Shown: piece by piece, positions 48,394 through 56,435 of the stretch
Position numbering within the stretch: position 1 is the first letter of the stretch
Layout of the letters: each line of letters starts with the position of its first letter
From: Geomicrobium sediminis
GTDB taxonomy: Bacteria > Bacillota > Bacilli > Bacillales > Marinococcaceae
Reading direction: 5' to 3'
NCBI RefSeq assembly: GCF_016908595.1
Contig: NZ_JAFBEC010000018.1
Coordinates: forward strand, 1-56,797
DNA length: 56,797 bases
Notes under the pieces: generated by a model
Told to the model about the DNA's origin: nothing
Database searches by the model: none
The model's input: the letters and a program-made list of their open reading frames with translations, nothing else
Made by a program: the position numbers and the translations under genes

Positions 48394-48593
48394 ACCAATC
48401 ATCCTCCTCGGTTCTCTCTCTATAAAATCACTTTAACACGTTACTGCAAAATGAAAATAAAGTTTATAGAATTGTTATGTTTATCTTTAATACGTGATAA
48501 TTGCATACAAAGTTTCAGTTTAGAGAGCATTTCCATTGAAAAAGTTGGAATAAATTGATGATCTAGTCTATTCGGTTAGGTTATTTGTCTGGG
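48394..48593. other. Intergenic stretch, nothing recognised
   Basis: About 200 AT-rich bases between the 70-residue gene and a tandem repeat; holds the presumed promoter of the former. No reading frame or hairpin stands out. Confidence 0.4.
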
Positions 48594-48694
48594 TCTTGCT
48601 CCGCGCTCACCTTCGCTTGTTCCACGTTCTACTTCGCTTACTCCGCGCTCTACTTCGCTTGCTCCACGCTCTACTTCGCTTGATCCGCACACCA
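48594..48694. repeat. 21-bp tandem repeat (four to five copies)
   Basis: Units CTTCGCTTGYTCCRCGYTCTA-type begin at 48611, 48632 and 48653, with partial units before (48594) and after (48674). Read on the minus strand the unit is seven codons and gives repeats of S-E-V-E-R-G-(A/V/T). The changes between copies keep the 7-residue frame open, but no start signal precedes it and a terminator hairpin sits just upstream. GC content is clearly higher than the flanks. Confidence 0.85.
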
Positions 48695-48696
48695 AA

Positions 48697-48725
48697 AACA
48701 CGAAGGGAGCAACTCCCTTCGTGTT
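48697..48725 (-). terminator. Terminator of the siderophore uptake operon
   Basis: Perfect 13-bp stem AACACGAAGGGAG (48697-48709) / CTCCCTTCGTGTT (48713-48725), a T-rich tail on the minus strand, 54 bases past the last gene. Confidence 0.8.
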
Positions 48726-48779
48726 CAAAACTAATACTTATTCAAAAGATACTTTAATGGCAAGATTGAAATGAAACGA

Positions 48780-49508
48780 TTAAGACGATCGTTCCAACGG
48801 GCAAATCTTACAATAGTCTAGGTCTTCTTTTTTATTCTCCATCCGATGAAAAAGGCAGCATGTCTTTCTCGTGCACGCCGAGCCTAAAACTGCTTCTTCT
48901 TGCAAAAAGGGTTGTAAAGGATTGGTATCCAATCCGAATAGTGAACCTTCTGCTCGTTGCAAACATCGAAAGTCTGACAATAATTGTTCTCGTTGTATCC
49001 GCGATTCAGTTGATTGTAAGAGACTTCGATAAACCGAATGGATACGAATCGCAATGTTTTCCCAAAGAATTCTCGTAGAAATTCTCACCGTTGAAATTGC
49101 GCGAATAAGTGGCGTCATATGTTCCGTAAAAAATGTCTGCAACGTGCGATCACGCCACTCAACCCGATTTTCAGCTGGACACGTATCCCACGGACAATCC
49201 CGTTCTTGAATACATAGCTTTTTGCGATCCTCATTAAAAACACAACCCGTTAACGGCATGGAGAGCGCCTGATTGTAATTGCCTAAGCTATACAATAATG
49301 AACCCACAGTCACGCGAGCATAATATTTAATAAATAGTGATGCTGCGACTTTAATATTCGGTGCTTCAATCTTCTCCATATAACTCATCAAGAAGTCACG
49401 ACATCTCAATGGATCCAATAAGTGGTCCATACGGAATCCTGTTGTGTTCGATGTGTAACGCTCAATCCCAAACGAAGCTAAGCGTTCAATCGTTACAGAT
49501 TCTCGCAT
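48780..49508 (-). CDS. FhuF-like (2Fe-2S) ferric-siderophore reductase
   Basis: 242 residues from ATG 49508, with AAAGGAGAAGG. The C-terminal cysteine set RKTCCLFHRM ... YCKICPL is the diagnostic CC-x10-C-x2-C cluster of FhuF-type (2Fe-2S) proteins. The N-terminal half has CRDFLMSYMEKIEAPNIKVA, FIKYYARVTVGSLLYSLGNY and KLCIQERDCPWDTCP, which holds extra Cys. FhuF reduces ferric siderophores in the cytosol to release iron. Last gene of the siderophore ABC operon (22 bases after the ATPase gene). Confidence 0.88.
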   Translation of the reverse strand: MRESVTIERLASFGIERYTSNTTGFRMDHLLDPLRCRDFLMSYMEKIEAPNIKVAASLFIKYYARVTVGSLLYSLGNYNQALSMPLTGCVFNEDRKKLCIQERDCPWDTCPAENRVEWRDRTLQTFFTEHMTPLIRAISTVRISTRILWENIAIRIHSVYRSLLQSTESRIQREQLLSDFRCLQRAEGSLFGLDTNPLQPFLQEEAVLGSACTRKTCCLFHRMENKKEDLDYCKICPLERSS

Positions 49509-49530
49509 CTTACCTTCTCCTTTCAAACTT

Positions 49531-50352
49531 CTATAATGCGAAGACCTTTTTTTCTACACGGCGAGCCGCCTTTTTGCTATACGGAATGGTCATCGGTGTT
49601 AATGTAATGGGGTCTTCAATTACTTCACAATCTAATGCAAAGACTTGCTTCATCATGTCCGTCGTGACGACTTCTTCCGGACTTCCTTGTGCATAGATCG
49701 TTTTGTTCTTAAGTGCAACCATATGATGCGCGTAGCGGGCGGCTAAATTTAAATCGTGCAAGACGATGACAATCGTTTTGCCTTCTACTTCATTTAACGT
49801 ATGACAAAGATCCAAAATCTCAATTTGGTGAGCGACGTCTAAAAACGTCGTCGGTTCATCAAGAAGTAACGTTTCCGTACGTTGTGCTAACGTCATTGCA
49901 ATCCATACCCGTTGACGTTGACCTCCCGATAAAGAAGTAACCGGGCGATCTGCCATCTCAAACACACCCGTTGAAATCATCGCTTCTTTAACGATTTTCT
50001 CGTCTTCTACGGACCATTGTTTTAGTAAGGTTTGGTGGGGATAACGACCTTGTTTAACGAGTTGAGAAACGGTAATGCCTTCAGGACTTTCCGTACTTTG
50101 AGGCAGAACAGCGAGACGCTTTGCAATCTCCTTCGTTGAAAGCTGACCCATATCTACCCCGTCTAATTGAATTGTTCCGCTTTTCGGTTTGAGCAATCGT
50201 GCGATCGAACGTAGTAAGGTCGATTTGCCACACCCGTTCGCTCCGACAAGAATGGTTACTTTTCCTTTTGGAATGTCTAAATCTAGCTCATCAATGACAA
50301 TTCGATCTTTAAATCCGAGTGTAAGTGAATCGGTTCTCAACATATCATTCAT
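49531..50352 (-). CDS. Ferric-siderophore ABC transporter ATP-binding protein (FecE/FhuC type)
   Basis: 273 residues from ATG 50352, which follows the preceding stop closely. Walker A GANGCGKSTLLRSIARLL, Q-loop LAVLPQSTESPEGITV, signature VTSLSGGQRQRVWIAMTLAQ, Walker B TLLLDEPTTFLDVAHQ and H-loop IVIVLHDLNLAARYAHH match the FecCDE/FhuC group. It drives the two FecCD permeases encoded upstream. All genes overlap or touch, so they are made as one set. Confidence 0.93.
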   Translation of the reverse strand: MNDMLRTDSLTLGFKDRIVIDELDLDIPKGKVTILVGANGCGKSTLLRSIARLLKPKSGTIQLDGVDMGQLSTKEIAKRLAVLPQSTESPEGITVSQLVKQGRYPHQTLLKQWSVEDEKIVKEAMISTGVFEMADRPVTSLSGGQRQRVWIAMTLAQRTETLLLDEPTTFLDVAHQIEILDLCHTLNEVEGKTIVIVLHDLNLAARYAHHMVALKNKTIYAQGSPEEVVTTDMMKQVFALDCEVIEDPITLTPMTIPYSKKAARRVEKKVFAL

Positions 50353-50360
50353 CACTTTTT

Positions 50361-51401
50361 TCAACCCTTTCGATTGCGATACAACAAATACAAAAAGAAC
50401 GGGGCACCAATTCCAGAAACGAGTACACCCACAGGAACATCAAGTGGTAAAAATGCCGTCCTTCCAACTACATCAGCGACAAACACCATCGTTCCACCAA
50501 TGATCGCTGCCGTAGGAACGAGTAATGCAAATGATCGACCGATGATAAAACGAGCAATGTGCGGTGCCATTAACCCAACGAAACTAATTCCACCAGCAAA
50601 AGCAACAGCGACACCTGCTAAGATGACACTTACCGTTATCATCCCTAATCGTTGCCACTGAATGCGTGCACCTAGACTTTTCGCCACATCTTCTCCCAGT
50701 TGTTGCACATGCACAGCTCTTGCACAAAGAAGGGCCAGAATCATTGCGCAACCAATCCACGGAACCATTTGTTGAACTGCAGTCCAAGACGATCCATACA
50801 CACTTCCAGTCATCCAAACATAAGCCTGACTACTGCTATTAATCGGACTAAAAATGATCATGAGTGTTGTTAAAGCACTCATCGCTGCATTGATTCCAAT
50901 TCCAATTAACACTAATCGTAGGGGCGATATGCCTTCTTTCCATGCAAGAGCGTAAATGAGTACTGAAACGATTGCTGAACCGAGCATCGCAGCTAGCGGT
51001 AACAGGCTCATCGGTAATACTCCACTAAACGTTGTAATAAAGAAAACTGCGGCAACAGCCCCACCGCCTGTAATCCCGATAATGTCTGGGGAGGCCAGTG
51101 GATTACGAACCATTTCTTGTAGAATCAATCCCGATACACCTAGCGCAGCTCCTGCGAGTAATGCCACTAACATTCTTGGTAACCGCAAACTCTCAATGAT
51201 AAAGGTACTTGCACCTACATCTACACCGATAAAGTATTGCATAATCGCTAATGGAGACACCCACGTACTACCAAGAGACAAACCTACAATCATGAGCACG
51301 ATCATCACGAGAAATAAACACAACGTAAGAACGATTGGACATAACGGTAATTGAAGTGAAAATGCACCGGACTGGGGACGTAGTGTGAACACTTTTTTCA
51401 T
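50361..51401 (-). CDS. Ferric-siderophore ABC permease (FecCD family)
   Basis: 346 residues, about nine or ten membrane helices. LRLPRMLVALLAGAALGVSG, then LILQEMVRNPLASPDIIGIT, GAAVAVFFITTF-like turns, and GGISFVGLMAPHIARFIIGR with the FecCD end VGRTAFLPLDVPVGVLVSGI are family hallmarks. It forms the inner-membrane channel with the other permease. Its start overlaps the end of the previous gene by four bases (ATGA). Confidence 0.93.
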   Translation of the reverse strand: MKKVFTLRPQSGAFSLQLPLCPIVLTLCLFLVMIVLMIVGLSLGSTWVSPLAIMQYFIGVDVGASTFIIESLRLPRMLVALLAGAALGVSGLILQEMVRNPLASPDIIGITGGGAVAAVFFITTFSGVLPMSLLPLAAMLGSAIVSVLIYALAWKEGISPLRLVLIGIGINAAMSALTTLMIIFSPINSSSQAYVWMTGSVYGSSWTAVQQMVPWIGCAMILALLCARAVHVQQLGEDVAKSLGARIQWQRLGMITVSVILAGVAVAFAGGISFVGLMAPHIARFIIGRSFALLVPTAAIIGGTMVFVADVVGRTAFLPLDVPVGVLVSGIGAPFFLYLLYRNRKG

Positions 51402-52408
51402 GATTGTTTAAACCCTTTTCTAGCAATGTAAATGAAAAACGGTGTACCGATTAAAGCCGTTACAACACCGATTGGAATTTCTCTAGGTTGTATCGCAATT
51501 CGTCCAACAACATCTGCATTCAACATCAGTATTGCACCGATGAACACACAGTATAGAATTAACCACATATGTTGATGACCGACGAAGAAACGAGCAATGT
51601 GAGGAACGATTAATCCAACAAATCCAATCATTCCACCAACTGCTACCGCTCCACCCGCTAACATGACGGCAACGAGTATAATCATCATCTTTAAGGCAAG
51701 AACACGTTGCCCAAGACCTTTTGCAATTTCATCTCCTGTATGCAACAGATTCATTGGTTTAGCAATTAAAAGTGCAAGAATTAAGGCTACACAAACGATT
51801 GGAATGACAGGCATCAAGACTTCAATAGGACGGTTGGCAACTGTCCCTGCCATCCACAACAACACGCGATCAAGATTCGCTTCATTTGTAACGAGCATTC
51901 CTTGAGTAAAGGAAACGAACAACGCATTGATTGCCGTTCCAGCTAACACGACACGAACTGGAGAAAACCCTTTGTCGCCAACTGTACCGAGGACATAGAC
52001 GAGCACCGCAGCAAGCAAAGCTCCTGCAAATGCAAACCAGAACAATGACGTTAAAGCCTGTATTGAAAAGAAAGAAATTGCAACAACGACAAAAAACAGT
52101 GCCCCCGCGTTAATACCAAAAACCCCAGGGGACGCTAATGGGTTCCGCGTTAACGCCTGTAGCATGGCACCTGAGACCGCAAGGCTTAAACCGATCAAAA
52201 TCGCTGAAGCCGCACGTGATACTCGATGATACAAAATCACGTGATCTGCATTGGTCGCATCATACTCCCTCAGTGCATCAAACATCACATGCCAAGCAAC
52301 GTGTTGTTGGCCTACTTGAATGCTCATGTAGAGGGATAGAATAAACAGTAGAATTAAGAGAATGAGGCCAATAAGTTTTGACCTCGTCGTTAGTAGTCGC
52401 TCACGCAT
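51398..52408 (-). CDS. Ferric-siderophore ABC permease (FecCD family)
   Basis: 336 residues with the same permease fold: SRAASAILIGLSLAVSGAML, QALTRNPLASPGVFGINAGA, GMIGFVGLIVPHIARFFVGH and DVVGRIAIQPREIPIGVVTA. It pairs with the 346-residue permease as a heterodimer. Start ATG 52408 (AAAAGGAA) lies three bases after the binding-protein stop. Confidence 0.93.
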   Translation of the reverse strand: MRERLLTTRSKLIGLILLILLFILSLYMSIQVGQQHVAWHVMFDALREYDATNADHVILYHRVSRAASAILIGLSLAVSGAMLQALTRNPLASPGVFGINAGALFFVVVAISFFSIQALTSLFWFAFAGALLAAVLVYVLGTVGDKGFSPVRVVLAGTAINALFVSFTQGMLVTNEANLDRVLLWMAGTVANRPIEVLMPVIPIVCVALILALLIAKPMNLLHTGDEIAKGLGQRVLALKMMIILVAVMLAGGAVAVGGMIGFVGLIVPHIARFFVGHQHMWLILYCVFIGAILMLNADVVGRIAIQPREIPIGVVTALIGTPFFIYIARKGFKQS

Positions 52409-52411
52409 CGT

Positions 52412-53389
52412 TTATTCCTTTTCGATACCGTACATATCGTACAAATCGTCTAGCATATGATTCGCTGCGATATACCCAGCGCCCATGCTCCACGTCACTT
52501 CATCGACCATCTCTACTTGATCATTCTCAACAGCATCTAACTCTTCCCAAAGCGGGTGTTCTGTCCAAAGATCCCAAGACTCATCCAATTCGTCGCCGTC
52601 TTGATTGCTTTGAAGGTAAATAAAGAACTGATCGCTATTAAGTTCAGGAATACTCTCTGTATTCGTTAACTCAATAAAGGCCTCGCCAGCATCATAAGCT
52701 TCTTGTTGATTTTCAGGCATCGTAAACCCTGCATCTTCAAGAACACTTCCAGGGAACCCTCCGACAAACAGTCTCAATGAATCTGATCGGAAGTTAATGA
52801 CTGAACGCGTCATCGATTCTTCTTCAACTTGTTCCATTTCCGATTTAAAATGGTCAATTCTTTCATCCCAGCGACTTAACAATGCTTCCGCTTCATCTTC
52901 AACAGCAAGCGTTTCTCCCATTACGTCTAACGTCATCTTAAAATCATTAAGTTCATCAACAACAACCGTTGGTGCAATGCCAGACAGTTGCTCATAGATT
53001 TCTTCGTGACGTGACTGCGTTGCAATGATAACGTCTGGTTCAAGTGCTGCGATTTCTTCTAGATTCGGTTGAATTTCGTCACCTACAACCGTACTTTCAC
53101 CTAAATCTTCTCGTAAGTATTCATATACCGGTGGTTCTAACCATGACTCCACAATCCCTACCGGTTCATAACCAAGAGCTGCTGCAGTATCGTTCGCTCC
53201 TTGGAATAACGTGACAACCTTCTCAGGAGGTTCTTCGAATTCAGCGACCCCTAAGCTATGTTCCACTGTATATGATTCTGTGTTCTCTTCTGTATCTTGA
53301 CCCGCATCACTTGTCGTCGGTTCGTCACTGCCTCCACAACCGATCAATACAAGTAATGATGCAAACGGAATTAATCGTATTATCTTCAT
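52412..53389 (-). CDS. Iron-siderophore substrate-binding lipoprotein
   Basis: 325 residues from ATG 53389 (GGAGGG five bases ahead). The lipoprotein signal IIRLIPFASLLVLIGCGGSD has lipobox L-I-G-C. A short Asp/Glu/Thr linker follows (EPTTSDAGQDTEENTES), then the two-lobe PeriplasmicBP-2 fold: GVAEFEEPPEKVVTLFQGAN, DEIQPNLEEIAALEPDVIIA and VVVDELNDFKMTLDVMGETL. It captures ferric siderophore outside the membrane. A Fur box (53406-53420) sits just upstream. Confidence 0.93.
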   Translation of the reverse strand: MKIIRLIPFASLLVLIGCGGSDEPTTSDAGQDTEENTESYTVEHSLGVAEFEEPPEKVVTLFQGANDTAAALGYEPVGIVESWLEPPVYEYLREDLGESTVVGDEIQPNLEEIAALEPDVIIATQSRHEEIYEQLSGIAPTVVVDELNDFKMTLDVMGETLAVEDEAEALLSRWDERIDHFKSEMEQVEEESMTRSVINFRSDSLRLFVGGFPGSVLEDAGFTMPENQQEAYDAGEAFIELTNTESIPELNSDQFFIYLQSNQDGDELDESWDLWTEHPLWEELDAVENDQVEMVDEVTWSMGAGYIAANHMLDDLYDMYGIEKE

Positions 53390-53405
53390 GGCACCCTCCA
53401 TTTGT

Positions 53406-53420
53406 TGATAATGATTCTCA
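53406..53420. promoter_or_regulatory. Fur box upstream of the siderophore operon
   Basis: TGATAATGATTCTCA at 53406-53420 matches the 7-1-7 Fur consensus TGATAATNATTATCA in all but one base. It lies just ahead of the ribosome binding site of the binding-protein gene, so Fe-loaded Fur should block the operon. Confidence 0.9.
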
Positions 53421-53491
53421 TTACTGATTATATGACTATTTTGACTTGATCAACATAGACCATACTGACATAACCATGAACATTTCAGACT

Positions 53492-55024
53492 TTATGTCAC
53501 GAAAAACTCGGATAGCTTATTTAATAGAAGGTTATGTGAATACGCATTGTAGCTCGTATATAAATGTTTCGTGTCATATAACCCATACAGTTGCTTGTTC
53601 TTTACCGCTTTTAATGATTGCCAGCGTTCATCTTGGCTTAACTGTTGCAAGTGCTTAACAATCGTCATTTGGCTTGGCAATCGCTTGTGACTTCGATATA
53701 CAGTCAAAATAATTCGATCCGCATTGATTTCCATAAGCTCTTCTAATGTAACCTCTTTAATGTGAGCAATCTTTCGAATGCGTTCAGGTGCTTCCATCTG
53801 TAAATCATCGTACATGACCGCACCCATATTCCGCATCCCATAAAGGCAACAACCTACTTCTCCAATTCCTACAACGATCACCGTCTCTTTGCCAACGTAC
53901 TTCTTGATTGAATCTCTTATACTGCTCGCTTTATGTTCATAGTGTTCCAACCATTGCTGTGCGCGCTGATCGCAATCAACAACTGAGGCGATTTGTGTGA
54001 AGTGTTCACGCCACGTTCCTTCGTATGCAAGGTTTACAACTGGCGCAATCTGGTTAATTAACTCAGACTTTGTTTTTACTGCATCACTCATCGGGGCTTT
54101 CTGAATGACAACATCAGGTTGAATCGTGACTAACTTATCCACATCGACACTTTCTTGCCCGATTTCGACAACACCCGCTTCCTTTAAAGAAAGGGGATAC
54201 GAGTGATTCATAATCGCTGAATGAGGCAAATGATTTAACGCATACAAATGACCGGTCACAAGATGATGGAGGGAAGCCACTTTTAGTGAGAGAATTGAAC
54301 GCTTCATGTAGCTTTGTGGTGAACGTCCAATCTGTCGTTTGAACTGCCGACTAAAATAAAACTCATCCTTAAAGCCAACATCAAAAGCTATGTCGCGAAT
54401 GGTTTTATTACGTTTAAGTAAAAGGCTTTTGGCGTGAGTGATCCGCACACGATTTAAATATGACATCGGGCTTTCTTCATAGCGCGCTTTAAATGTTCGT
54501 GAAAAGTAATCAACATTGACCCCTGCTCTTTGTGCTAAGTCAACTCGTGTTAGAGGTACATTGTAAAATTGGTCGATATACGTCTTTGTATCAGCCAAGC
54601 GTGACTGCAATGAATCTTTCTTTTGATCATTTAATTGTTGCAAGACGAGGTAAAGTAATTCATAGAACCAGCACGTTAACGTAAATGGTTGTGTTTCCGG
54701 ATTTTGTGATTCAATAGAGAGTTGCTCTAGTTTGCTTGTAATTACTTCGTTGATCGGGAATTCTACATATAAATTGTCAATCGCCTCGCGAATATAAACA
54801 TCCTCAAACTGATCTTTCTTGTATGCTTTACAAACTAATTGAACCAACACATCTTCATCTGCGACATATTCTCTCGTTGCGATGAGCTGCCTTTCATTCT
54901 TCTGGACAAAGTACACACTCTCACCGTCGTATGAATCGATCCTATCTTTTCTTCCTTCAATCGCTCGTACAAATTCAAACTTTCGCTCATTTACATATTG
55001 AGTGAACGTACTTTCATTCATCAT
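53492..55024 (-). CDS. AraC-type regulator fused to a siderophore-binding domain (Btr-like)
   Basis: 510 residues. The N-terminal part (about 1-150) is a sensor domain. Residues about 155-265 carry the double AraC HTH: RVDLAQRAGVNVDYFSRTFK, ESPMSYLNRVRITHAKSLLL, then KTIRDIAFDVGFKDEFYFSR and QFKRQIGRSPQSYMKRS. The C-terminal 240 residues are a FecB-like binding domain (VTIQPDVVIQKAPMSDAVKT, LEELMEINADRIILTVYRSH). This layout matches Btr of B. subtilis, which senses bacillibactin and activates uptake genes. It starts at ATG 55024 just past a perfect Fur box and controls the adjacent uptake operon by inference. Confidence 0.93.
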   Translation of the reverse strand: MMNESTFTQYVNERKFEFVRAIEGRKDRIDSYDGESVYFVQKNERQLIATREYVADEDVLVQLVCKAYKKDQFEDVYIREAIDNLYVEFPINEVITSKLEQLSIESQNPETQPFTLTCWFYELLYLVLQQLNDQKKDSLQSRLADTKTYIDQFYNVPLTRVDLAQRAGVNVDYFSRTFKARYEESPMSYLNRVRITHAKSLLLKRNKTIRDIAFDVGFKDEFYFSRQFKRQIGRSPQSYMKRSILSLKVASLHHLVTGHLYALNHLPHSAIMNHSYPLSLKEAGVVEIGQESVDVDKLVTIQPDVVIQKAPMSDAVKTKSELINQIAPVVNLAYEGTWREHFTQIASVVDCDQRAQQWLEHYEHKASSIRDSIKKYVGKETVIVVGIGEVGCCLYGMRNMGAVMYDDLQMEAPERIRKIAHIKEVTLEELMEINADRIILTVYRSHKRLPSQMTIVKHLQQLSQDERWQSLKAVKNKQLYGLYDTKHLYTSYNAYSHNLLLNKLSEFFVT

Positions 55025-55035
55025 CTCTCACCACC

Positions 55036-55054
55036 GATAATGATAATCATTATC
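55036..55054. promoter_or_regulatory. Perfect Fur box upstream of the Btr-like regulator
   Basis: GATAATGATAATCATTATC (55036-55054) is a perfect 19-base palindrome identical to the Fur consensus. Confidence 0.95.
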
Positions 55055-55140
55055 AACATAATATCATGAACAACGATGAATGCGACATTAAATCGTCTAA
55101 AACGTTCATGAATTCATTCAAATCTCCTATTTTCACGTAC

Positions 55141-55178
55141 AAAAAAAGACCATGAACCTTTTGGTTAATGATCTTTAT
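55141..55178 (-). terminator. Terminator of the propeller gene
   Basis: Stem with AAAGA..CAT..AACC / GGTT..ATG..TCTTT (55145-55176), followed on the minus strand by eight T. Confidence 0.75.
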
Positions 55179-55204
55179 TACCCTAGTTATGGCAATGCTA
55201 TAAC

Positions 55205-56239
55205 TCAAAACGGACTCGATTGTTTAGGCAAAGAACCGATCTCGGTTTTCGTATCCATATCAATTATCGAAATTAATTGTCGATTTGAATAACCAACATA
55301 CGCTCGACGAGTATACGGATTCAATCCAATTGTAACAGGGTTCGAACCTGAATCTGCTACCGGAATCTCCGCAATAATCACTGACGTATTCTCATCGATG
55401 ACCGTAACATACCCATCCGCATTTACAACATATAACTCATCAAATAAAGGGTCAATTTCAACACGGTTCGGACTACCATTGACGACAATCGTGTCGACTA
55501 ACGCCAACGTATTTCCGTCATACACCGTGACCGTGCCTCCTTCTGTATTCGTAACGTAAACGAGATTCGTTCGCTCATCAACAATTACATCGCTCGGGTT
55601 AACCAATCCTTCTGTAAACGGGCCGATTATTTCATTAGTTGCACCATTAACTACATTCATTTCATTAGCGAATTGCCCACCACTCACTATATAAATAAAG
55701 TTCGTTAGTGAATTTACAGCAATCGCATTTAAAGGATTAGGAAAGACTCCTTCACCGATCACAGCTTCTACTTCAAACTTTTCCCCATCCACGACAAACA
55801 ATCGGCCTGTTAGTGTTGTCACATAGAGCTTATTCGTTGTGAAGTTGATTTCTACAGCTTCTGGGTTAGGCCCTGGCGTTGAGAGTGCAAATTGTGTAAT
55901 TAAGCTTTCGTCCAATGCACTATACACATACATTGTTCCCGGTTCATTCGCTGCCGCAACATACACATAATTTCGGTAAGGGTCGACAGCAATAGCAAAC
56001 GCAAATGAGAGATAAAAAGTTGGCAACGTCCCAATTTGTTCATTTGTGAACCCATCAAAAACCGCTGTATTTCCTGAGAATGGTTGCAGACCATACACTT
56101 TATTTAAACCGGTTGGCGCTGTTGGAGATGGCGGGATTGTCGGTTGTGTTGGAGCTGTTGGCGCAGTAGGTGGTACAACATTCGCTGGGCCATTAATAAG
56201 ATTGTTGTTAACCTCGATCCTCTTGAAACAATTACCCAT
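55205..56239 (-). CDS. Seven-repeat beta-propeller protein with Pro/Thr linker, probably spore-surface
   Basis: 344 residues from ATG 56239 (AAAGGAGGGG). The N-terminal leader MGNCFKRIEVNNNLINGPAN contains one Cys and a VNNNLING motif, followed by a Pro-Thr-Ala linker (PTAPTAPTQPTIPPSPTAPT). Then come seven YncE/YVTN-like repeats of about 40 residues (FAIAVDPYRNYVYVAAANEP, SDVIVDERTNLVYVTNTEGG, NRVEIDPLFDELYVVNADGY), predicted to close as a seven-bladed propeller. No signal peptide is seen, as in many exosporium proteins. It is divergent from a collagen-like gene with the same NNNLING motif. Ligand unknown. Confidence 0.8.
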   Translation of the reverse strand: MGNCFKRIEVNNNLINGPANVVPPTAPTAPTQPTIPPSPTAPTGLNKVYGLQPFSGNTAVFDGFTNEQIGTLPTFYLSFAFAIAVDPYRNYVYVAAANEPGTMYVYSALDESLITQFALSTPGPNPEAVEINFTTNKLYVTTLTGRLFVVDGEKFEVEAVIGEGVFPNPLNAIAVNSLTNFIYIVSGGQFANEMNVVNGATNEIIGPFTEGLVNPSDVIVDERTNLVYVTNTEGGTVTVYDGNTLALVDTIVVNGSPNRVEIDPLFDELYVVNADGYVTVIDENTSVIIAEIPVADSGSNPVTIGLNPYTRRAYVGYSNRQLISIIDMDTKTEIGSLPKQSSPF

Positions 56240-56268
56240 ATAACCCCTCCTTTCTCCTGTATTTATAT

Positions 56269-56276
56269 AGCTTATG
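56269..56276 (-). promoter_or_regulatory. Possible late sporulation -10 element (CATAnnnT)
   Basis: Minus-strand CATAAGCT at 56276-56269 fits the sigma-K -10 pattern CATAnnnT, 30 bases before the propeller gene start; a -35 AC dinucleotide lies about 18 bases upstream, slightly far. Weak, but consistent with mother-cell expression of a spore-coat gene. Confidence 0.3.
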
Positions 56277-56435
56277 TACAGGTACCTCTCGCCCGTGTTA
56301 GTGGGAATAACTATTTTAGTTAAGATTACAAAAAATGGGTGTCCCTATTTACAGCTTAATGCATTCAATTACGAACCTTTTTGACCTTATGTTCGTACAG
56401 TAACCTTAAAGGAGAAATCTATAGGGGGAATAGCA

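Noticed and set aside
48594-48694. CRISPR array
   Set aside because: The 21-bp units are directly adjacent without spacers, so it is a plain tandem repeat.
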